34,531 bases of DNA from an uncultured Scytonema sp. (GTDB lineage Bacteria; Cyanobacteriota; Cyanobacteriia; Cyanobacteriales; Nostocaceae): NCBI GenBank assembly GCA_937873135.1, contig CALMVQ010000356.1:1-34531 (forward strand), in the 5' to 3' direction. The position numbers and the translations under genes were made by a program. The notes below the pieces were generated by a model. It had not been told where the DNA came from. It ran no database searches and saw nothing but the letters and a program-made list of their open reading frames with translations. This document shows, one piece after another, positions 30,301-34,531 of the stretch (positions are counted from its first letter, which is position 1; each line of letters opens with the position of its first letter).

Positions 30301-33300
30301 CGGGGTGCAACAAATTTTTCGGATAATTGAAGAATTGGCTCTGGTGCTTTCAGGGCGCGACGGTCTACTTTGCCGCTGGGAGTTAGCGGTAGGGACTCTA
30401 AGATGACTATTACCGACGGTACCATGTATTTTGGTAACTTATCCTTCAGAAAGCTACGCAGTTCGCTAACTGTGGGTATTACCTCTGGCTGAGGTACGAT
30501 GTAAGCGACTAGGCGCTTATCCCCAGGAGGATCTTCACGGGCGATGACACAGGATGCTTGTACATGAGAATGTTGGCTCAGTACTGCCTCGATTTCTCCC
30601 AATTCGATGCGGAATCCCCGGATTTTCACTTGAAAGTCAATGCGTTCCAGGTATTCGATATTACCATCAGGCAAATAACGTGCTTTATCCCCTGTTTTAT
30701 ATAATTTTGACTTTGGACAATTGAGCTTTGAATTATCAAAGGGGTTATCTATAAATTTTTCAACTGTTAAGTCGGGGCGGTTGAGGTAGCCTCGTGCTAA
30801 GGAAGCACCACCAATGTACAATTCCCCTGGCACACCAACGGGTACAGGCTGTAAATACTGATCCAAAATGTATATTCGGGTGTTGGCAATCGGACGACCA
30901 ATAGGCGGAAGTAGCGGCCAACTCTTCGCTGAATGACTCAGAGTAAAAGTAGTTACCACATGGCTCTCCGATGGACCGTAATGGTTGTGCAAAGTACACT
31001 CATTTAGCTGACGTAACCAGTTGCAAATGGCGGGAGTCATCTGTAACTGTTCGCCTGCTGTAATGATTTCCTGCAGATGACTCGTCACTGATTCACTCTC
31101 AACAGCTACCTCGGCTAGTTGCTGTAACCCAACAAAAGGCATAAAGACTCTTGCCACTGCTTTTTCTGTTAGTAAGCTTAATAAAGCTAATGGTTCCCGG
31201 CGCAATTCCTCACGAATCAACACCAATGTGCCTCCAGAACACCAGGTTGAGAACATTTCTTGAAAGGAGACATCAAAGTTGACTGGAGCAAATTGCAGAG
31301 TTTTTACTCCATCAGAAATTGTCGTATTTTCCAGTTGCCACAGGATCAGATTGCAAAGAGCAGACTGATTCATGGCTACACCCTTGGGTTGACCAGTAGA
31401 ACCGCTAGTGTAAATCACGTAACCTAAGTTATCTCCTTGAACCCCTGAAATGAGATTGTGCTGATTCAACTGGGTTAGGAGTTGTCTGTCAGTATCTAAA
31501 CAAACAAGTTGTGAAGTATGCTGTTGTAATTTCTCCACTAGATGCTGTTGGGTCAGTAACACTCTTGGTTGAGCATCTTTTATCATAAAGCTTAGACGGT
31601 CTTGGGGATATTCTGGGTCAAGTGGTACATAAGCTCCACCTGCCTTGAGAATACCAAGTAGTCCTACAACCATTTCTAGTGAACGTTCCACACATATCCC
31701 CACCAGCACATCTGCGGACACTCCTAATGAGCGCAAGTGATGCGCCAATTGGTTGGCACGACAGTTCAACTGCTGGTATGTTAGTTGTTGGTCTACTCTG
31801 CGAGAAGCCTCGCTGCGCTCGTCTACAAAAACAACTGCCACTGCATCTGGGGTCCGCGCTACCTGCTCTTCAAATAAGTCAGGAATACACTTATTGCAGG
31901 CGTAGTCTATAGTAGTATCATTCCATTCAACTAATAACTGCTGTGACTCAGATGCTGTCAACAACGGAAGAGCGGAAATTTTCTGTTGAGGATTTGCCAC
32001 TATCGCTTCAAGCAATGTCACAAAATGACTCATCATCCGCTTAATCGTGCTGCTATCAAACAGATCAGTGTTGTACTCCCACACACTTACCAGTCCTGTA
32101 GCAGTATTCTCCATTGACAAGGTGAGATCAAACTTTGCCGTAGCAGTTTCTATTGGCAATAAATTGACATTTAACCCACTCAACTCCACAGAAGACATGG
32201 GCGCATTCTGGAGGACAAACATCACCTGGAACAATGGTGTATGACTGAGATCCCGTTCTGGTTGCAATGCTTCCACTAGCATTTCCAACGGTAAGTCTTG
32301 ATGTGCATACGCATCAAGCGCCATCGACCGAGTTTGTAGAAGTAATTCGCTAAAGCTGGGATTAGTGGAGAGATCTGTTCGCAAAACTAATGTGTTGACA
32401 AAAAAGCCAATCAAAGACTCGATTTCCCGGTGATGGCGGTTGGCGATGGGTGAGCCTACCAAAATGTCTGTTTGTCCTGTGTAGCGGTACAGTAATGTAT
32501 TAAAGCCCGCCAACAGGGTCATGAACAGCGTTACTCCTTTCTCTTGACTGAGTTTTGTCAATTTTTGCGTCAGTTCCACTGACAGTGCCAACTCATGATA
32601 TGCCCCAGCAAAGGTTTGCACAGCTTTTCTTGGTCTGTCTGTGGGTAATGGCAAGAATGTGGGTGCACCTGCCAGTTGTTCTCGCCAGTAACTCAATTGG
32701 CTTTGCAGTACAACGCCTGCTAACCATTGTCTTTGCCAAATGGCAAAATCTGCGTACTGTATCGGCAGTGGTAGTAATGGTGAGGGCTTACCGATTGAAT
32801 AAGCATTGTACAATGCTGCCAGTTCGTCCACAAATACACCCATTGACCAGCCATCACTCACCACATGGTGCATACACACATTCAACACGTGTTCTGTCTG
32901 AGACAGTACTACTAATGTCGCTCTGAGTAGGGCGTGACAAGATAGGTCAAATGGTTGAACTGCTAGAAGTTGCGCTAATTGCTGAGAAGCTATTTCACGT
33001 TCTCTCCAGGGTAAATGCTGCAAGTCAATTACTGTAACTGGACAATTTGTGACAGTATGAATGATTTGAGTGACTTGTCCATCAACTGTGATGAAATTGG
33101 TGCGTAATGCTTCGTGGCGTTGAATAATTTCATTTAAGCTTTGTTGTAGCGCGGAAACATTGAGATTTCCTCCCAAACGCAAAGCCATGGGGATATTGTA
33201 TGAGGCAGTGTGAGGCTCTAACTGATCTATAAACCACAGGCGCTGTTGTGCAAATGACAGTGGTAGTTCTGCATTCAGAGTCCTTGGTAAGATGTCGGTG

Positions 33301-34531
33301 TAAGTTAGTTTTACGTTTTCCTGCTGTAGCTGCTGTATTGATCGCGCCAGTTCGGTTACTGTTGCTGTGGTAAACAGGCTACGCAAAGGTAGTTCCAATT
33401 TGAAAATATTGCGAATGCGGGAAACCAGTTGCGTTGCTAGTAGCGAGTGTCCTCCCAAGCTAAAGAAGTTATCATGGATGCCAATAGGCTCTACTTTCAG
33501 CACTTGTGCCCAAATCAGTGCCAGCATTTCTTCAGTTGGGGTGCGTGGGGCGACATATTTGTCTTGGAATGAGCTATGTATATCTGATGTGGGTAAAGCG
33601 CGACGATCTACTTTGCCGTTGGAAGTTAATGGCAGAGCTTCTAAAAACACAAAAACACTGGGTACCATGTAGTCTGGTAACTTTTCGGCGAGGAAGGTAC
33701 GTAGAACGCTTACTACAGGTGTTATCTGTGGGTGTGGTACTATATAGGCGACTAGGCGTTTATTTCCCGGAGCGTCTTCGCGTGCAATGACCACAGCTGA
33801 TTGCACATCAGAATGTTGGTTCAGTACGGCTTCGATTTCTCCCAATTCGATGCGGAAGCCGCGTATTTTTACTTGATTATCGATCCGCCCTAAGTATTCG
33901 ATATTTCCCGATGGTAAATAACGTGCTTTGTCCCCTGTTTTATATAATTTTGACTCTGGACAAGTAATTTTTGAATTATTAAAGGGGTTGAGGATAAATT
34001 TTTCACATGTTAACTCTCTTGCGTTGAGGTAGCCTCTGGCCAATCCCGCACCGCCAATGTGCAATTCTCCAGGTACACCCACAGGCACTGGCTGTAGCTC
34101 TGAGTCTAAAATGTAAACTTGTGTGTTGGCAATCGGTCTTCCGATGGGGATTGACTCTATTGTCCTCTCCAATTGTCTCAGGATCGGGTGACAACAGGTA
34201 AAGGTCGTGCTTTCTGTCGGACCATATCCATTAATGATTTGCGTCAATGGCAACCTTGAGAGAGCTTTTTGGACGTGAGCTACCGAAAGTGCTTCCCCGC
34301 CAATTAGTAGTTGTCTAATTCCTGACAACGCAACTGCATTCTCATCTATTATCGAGTTAAACAAAGCTGCCGTCAGCCATAAAACAGTAATCCCATGTTT
34401 GTCGATTTCTTCCCCCAGAATTTTCGCGGTGGGAATACTTTCTGTTAAAATCACGCACAACCCACCATGCAACAAAGCTCCCCAAATCTCGAATGTTGAA
34501 GCATCAAAAGAAATGGGTGCCATCTGAAGAA
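21393..34531 (-). CDS. NRPS, C-terminal part: A(Val)-PCP / C-A(Pro)-PCP / C-A(Val)-PCP-E / C-A(Thr)-PCP-TE; 5' end outside window
   Basis: The frame is open to the right edge (LQMAPISFDAS reads through the border), so the Met at 34523 is internal. It encodes the last four modules of an NRPS. Domains by position: A (to about 33590), PCP about 33450; C (HHVVSDG, about 32858), A (YTSGSTG about 31400), PCP about 30210; C (HHVVSDG, about 29617), A (about 28190), PCP with LGGDS (about 27010), E (HHLVVDGVSW, about 26450); C (HHILLDGWS, about 25000), A (about 23580), PCP (about 22388), TE (GHSFGG about 21995; PGNHVSM near 21480). Pocket residues read by eye: D-A-F-W-L-G-G-T-F (Val), D-V-Q-V-I-A-H-V-V (Pro or methylproline), the Val code again, and D-F-W-N-I-G-M-V-H (Thr). 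The predicted chain end is Val-Pro-D-Val-Thr, released by hydrolysis or cyclisation. The Pro and second Val A domains each carry a Gly-to-Glu change in motif A8. Confidence 0.96.
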   Translation of the reverse strand, partial: LQMAPISFDASTFEIWGALLHGGLCVILTESIPTAKILGEEIDKHGITVLWLTAALFNSIIDENAVALSGIRQLLIGGEALSVAHVQKALSRLPLTQIINGYGPTESTTFTCCHPILRQLERTIESIPIGRPIANTQVYILDSELQPVPVGVPGELHIGGAGLARGYLNARELTCEKFILNPFNNSKITCPESKLYKTGDKARYLPSGNIEYLGRIDNQVKIRGFRIELGEIEAVLNQHSDVQSAVVIAREDAPGNKRLVAYIVPHPQITPVVSVLRTFLAEKLPDYMVPSVFVFLEALPLTSNGKVDRRALPTSDIHSSFQDKYVAPRTPTEEMLALIWAQVLKVEPIGIHDNFFSLGGHSLLATQLVSRIRNIFKLELPLRSLFTTATVTELARSIQQLQQENVKLTYTDILPRTLNAELPLSFAQQRLWFIDQLEPHTASYNIPMALRLGGNLNVSALQQSLNEIIQRHEALRTNFITVDGQVTQIIHTVTNCPVTVIDLQHLPWREREIASQQLAQLLAVQPFDLSCHALLRATLVVLSQTEHVLNVCMHHVVSDGWSMGVFVDELAALYNAYSIGKPSPLLPLPIQYADFAIWQRQWLAGVVLQSQLSYWREQLAGAPTFLPLPTDRPRKAVQTFAGAYHELALSVELTQKLTKLSQEKGVTLFMTLLAGFNTLLYRYTGQTDILVGSPIANRHHREIESLIGFFVNTLVLRTDLSTNPSFSELLLQTRSMALDAYAHQDLPLEMLVEALQPERDLSHTPLFQVMFVLQNAPMSSVELSGLNVNLLPIETATAKFDLTLSMENTATGLVSVWEYNTDLFDSSTIKRMMSHFVTLLEAIVANPQQKISALPLLTASESQQLLVEWNDTTIDYACNKCIPDLFEEQVARTPDAVAVVFVDERSEASRRVDQQLTYQQLNCRANQLAHHLRSLGVSADVLVGICVERSLEMVVGLLGILKAGGAYVPLDPEYPQDRLSFMIKDAQPRVLLTQQHLVEKLQQHTSQLVCLDTDRQLLTQLNQHNLISGVQGDNLGYVIYTSGSTGQPKGVAMNQSALCNLILWQLENTTISDGVKTLQFAPVNFDVSFQEMFSTWCSGGTLVLIREELRREPLALLSLLTEKAVARVFMPFVGLQQLAEVAVESESVTSHLQEIITAGEQLQMTPAICNWLRQLNECTLHNHYGPSESHVVTTFTLSHSAKSWPLLPPIGRPIANTRIYILDQYLQPVPVGVPGELYIGGASLARGYLNRPDLTVEKFIDNPFDNSKLNCPKSKLYKTGDKARYLPDGNIEYLERIDFQVKIRGFRIELGEIEAVLSQHSHVQASCVIAREDPPGDKRLVAYIVPQPEVIPTVSELRSFLKDKLPKYMVPSVIVILESLPLTPSGKVDRRALKAPEPILQLSEKFVAPRTPTEEMLALIWAQVLNVELVGRHDNFFELGGHSLLATQLISRVRSSLVVELPLRSLFVAPTIAELSPHIQRLQQQNLKLTYTDLLPRDLNAELPLSFAQQRLWFLDQLEPLSASYNLFMALRLVGNLKISALEQSLIEIIQRHEALRTNFITVDGQARQIIHDSTNWTVSIVDLQHLPWREQEITSQKLAQLQAIQPFDLSCDSLLRATLVLLSETEYVLNVCMHHVVSDGWSMGVFVEELTTLYNAYSMGKPSPLVPLAIQYADFAIWQRQWLAGDVLQSQLSYWREQLANAPTLLPLPTDRPKGSVQTFAGAYHKLALSVELTQKLTKFSTEQGVTLFMTLLAGFNTLLYRYTGQTDILLGSPIANRHHSEIEPLIGFFVNTLVLRTDLSGNPSFSELLPRLRTMTLDAYAHQDLPFEMLVEALQPERALSHTPLFQVMFVLQNAPMSDVELTGLSVSSLPIETATTKFDLTLSMENTAIGLVSVWEYNTDLFDSSTIERMASHFRTLLEAIVTNPTERISQLPLLTQSEQQQLLVEWNDTRVDYACDKCIPDLFEEQVKCTPDAVAVVFENQQLTYEQLNCRANQLAHYLRSLGVRADVLVGICVERSLDMVVGLLGILKAGGAYVPLDPQYPTERLSFMLEDAQISLLLTQQSLVDVFIESAVQLVCLNTDWQLISQFSDDNLITERQATNLAYVIYTSGSTGQPKGVEVIHRGVNRLLFGVNYVDLDAAQRFLQIAPISFDASTFEIWGALLHGGLCVIFKESIPTAKTLGDEINKHDITVLWLTAALFNSIIDENAVALSGIRQLLIGGEALSVAHVHRALSRLPLTQIINGYGPTESTTFTCCYPIPRQLKRNIESIPIGGPIANTQVYILDKYLQPVPVGVAGELHIAGAGLARGYLNRPDLTLEKFINNPFKNSLVNCPESKLYKTGDLARYLPSGNIEYLGRIDHQVKIRGFRIELEEIEATLSQHEDVQSIVVIAREDITGNKRLVAYIVPQPEVTPTTSKLRQFLKTKLPEYMLPSAIVFLESLPLTPNGKIDKSALPVPDSRAGIEVSLVAPRTRVEAELALIWGQVLRVERVGIHDNFFSLGGDSILSIQMIAKAKLVEIELTIKQLFANQTIAELATVAGTTKARSIAQELVTGTLPLTPIQEWFFEQKLSERHHFNQSFLLTVPSDIKLEFLEQVCQQLLLHHDALRLRFTQTDETWQQIHAQPTQTIEIPCFDLSTVPESELHTQIETTANSLQASLNLSENLAQLALFKLGDYQARLLIVIHHLVVDGVSWRILLEDLLTGYEQLIQGKAIQLQSKTTSFKDWAHQLQEYAQTEVLKSELAYWLSASRASISPIPRDYALGLNTVASTNTVLVSLTALETHSLLQDVPKAYKTQINDVLLTALVLVLSSWTHSKSVLFNLEGHGREDIIDGVDLSRTVGWFTTIFPVVLKLEAIDRDNIAQALKTVKEQLRAIPNKGIGYGLLRYLNEDPQISAQLQTIPSAEISFNYLGQFSQVLNTSSVISLAPESSGQIQSLQGERPYLVDMNAIITNEQLQINWSYSSNIHQHKTIENLANEFVATLRSLIAHCLSPDNAGYTPTDFPLIKLNQLELDRVLARLALKSLGQSHSQNLEDIYPLSPMQEGMLFETLYAPDSGVYFEQITCTFAGNFNVEAFKAAWQQVVARHSIFRTAFVSESLSQPVQVVYRQVQVSVETLDWRELSNVEQETQFEAFLDGQRQQGLQLSQAPLMRLHLLQIDEKIYQFVWSFHHILLDGWSFSLVFQDLLAFYQAINDGSPLALPPTLSYRNYIAWLQQQDQDQAREFWRQKLQSFSALTPLTVDKPLSNRSDNSSYSEQVLHLTPSTTEKAVSFVRQHQLTMNNLVQATWGLLLCRYSEETDVVFGATVSGRPPSLVGVESMVGLLINTVPVRVQISAHTELLRLLKDLQSQHVESEQFSFFSLVEIQGLSDVPRGTSLFESIVVFENYPVDTAVVEDNDSLTLSNFRAIEQTNYPLTVIAIPGEQLSLKMSYDTSRFEHETISRMLGHFVTMLSAIVANPQQRIHQLPLLTQSEQQQLLLEWNDTTVDYTDSQCIHHLFEKQVELTPDAVAVVFDNQQLTYTELNCRANQLAHYLQSLGVGADVLVGISVERSLDMVVGLLGILKAGGAYVPLDADLPTERRRFMLEDAQVRVLLTQQHLAEKLQPHQAHAVYLDSDWDKIAQNSESNPLNGTTPSNLAYVIYTSGSTGLPKGVLVNHNNVTRLFAATQPRYDFNSEDVWTLFHSIAFDFSVWEIWGALLYGGRLVVVPYLVTRSPESFYQLLWSEKVTILNQTPSAFGQLTLAEQSIAAINNLNLRLVIFGGESLEINSLQPWFERHGDQSPQLVNMYGITETTVHVTIRPLSKNDLNTTTSVIGRPIPDLQVYVLDQHLQPVPIGVPGQMYVGGAGVSRGYLNRPELTAERFISNPFQTSRGGERLYKTGDMARYLLSGELEYLGRIDFQVKIRGFRIELGEIEAILSQHSHVQASCVIAKEEQTGDQRLVAYIVPQLEQTPTVSELRSFLKSKLPDYMVPSAIVILESLPLTNNGKVDRHALKALFNPSGSDTFVSPRNTIELQLVQIWSKILKVDNVGVKDNFFDLGGHSLLAFYLMAQIKQQFGKDIPLAILFQHPTIEDLAPVLQKDSDASGWSPLVAIQPTGSKPPFFCIPGAGGFPFYLYNLARCLGSDQPFYSFQTQGQDGELAVISKVEDIAAYYIQAMQAVQPQGPYFLGGHSFGGKVVFEMAQQLLCQGQVVALVAILDTTAPIAYGKPQELDNARWLFSIAKSMQMAFAKDLEMDAEPLHCLALNEQLKYVLEYLHMLDILPRDADTIYLKHLLQAYKANSTTEYVPQQINPVPITLFRASESIPEEEAALPSEFLQDVSWGWNGFLKEPVDIQFVPGNHVSMMTLPHVQVLAERLNACIKQRTTLNVVD
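27570..28090. repeat. Val-module A-domain segment, copy 2
   Basis: This segment aligns without large gaps to 34011-34531, at an offset of 6441 bp (two modules). One 60-bp stretch compared by eye differs at 3 positions. Both encode the same Val-type pocket. The homology fades toward lower coordinates. It looks like an internal module duplication or gene conversion. Confidence 0.8.
31791..31826. repeat. Small dispersed repeat with 6-bp flanking direct repeats, inserted in frame in Pro A domain
   Basis: Two GTCTAC copies (31791-31796 and 31821-31826) bracket 24 bp with a GCGAG/CTCGC stem. It encodes VDERSEASRRVD. Removing one 30-bp unit leaves VFVDQQLTY, the same length as VFENQQLTY in sister domains. 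A 30-bp in-frame insertion with a 6-bp duplication is therefore the simplest reading. The core resembles Nostocales 'GCGAGAAGCCTCGCTGCGC' repeats (from memory). Confidence 0.75.
34011..34531. repeat. Val-module A-domain segment, copy 1
   Basis: This is the partner of 27570-28090; the similarity continues to the window edge and probably beyond. It encodes the first visible Val-type A domain of the giant NRPS. Confidence 0.8.

Overview
The window is a piece of a large nonribosomal peptide / polyketide (NRPS/PKS) biosynthetic gene cluster. It is almost certainly from a filamentous, Nostoc/Anabaena-like cyanobacterium. The sequence evidence is moderate-to-low GC, four copies of the cyanobacterial HIP1 octamer GCGATCGC (4053, 11124, 17457, 25556), short palindromic dispersed repeats of the Nostocales type inserted in frame inside coding regions, and cyanobacterial-style assembly-line enzymes (TubC-type docking domains, an N-methyltransferase inside an adenylation domain, hybrid condensation domains). 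All genes are on the minus strand, so transcription runs from high to low coordinates. No tRNA, rRNA, CRISPR array, transposase, transporter or regulator gene was seen.

Right part (34531 to 21393): the 3' end of a giant NRPS gene that begins outside the window. Reading with transcription it encodes A(Val, partial)-PCP, C-A(Pro-like)-PCP, C-A(Val)-PCP-E, C-A(Thr)-PCP-TE, predicting a released chain ending Val-Pro-D-Val-Thr. After a 435-bp gap comes a stand-alone SAM-dependent methyltransferase (20957-19632), then a 666-bp gap.

Left part (18965 to 1): a second, tightly packed gene set. It opens with a decayed ketosynthase fragment whose stop overlaps the next start (ATGA). Next is a two-module NRPS (docking-C-A-PCP-C-A-PCP). 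Two bases later is a KS-AT-KR-ACP-C-A(Ser, with inserted methyltransferase)-PCP hybrid. Two bases after that is another NRPS (docking-C-A(Leu-like)...) that runs off the left edge. The predicted partial chain is X, a small residue (Ala/Gly-like), a malonate-derived reduced ketide unit, N- or O-methyl-Ser, then Leu-like.

The thioesterase lies upstream of this second set. So either two assembly lines are adjacent, or one line works in an order different from gene order. I could not match the combined residue set to a known cyanobacterial peptide from memory. The points most worth a second look are: small dispersed repeats inserted in frame at the same hairpin of two A domains and in a docking domain; the truncated KS fused to the ribosome-binding site of the following NRPS; the near-duplicate Val modules; and the mid-cluster thioesterase.
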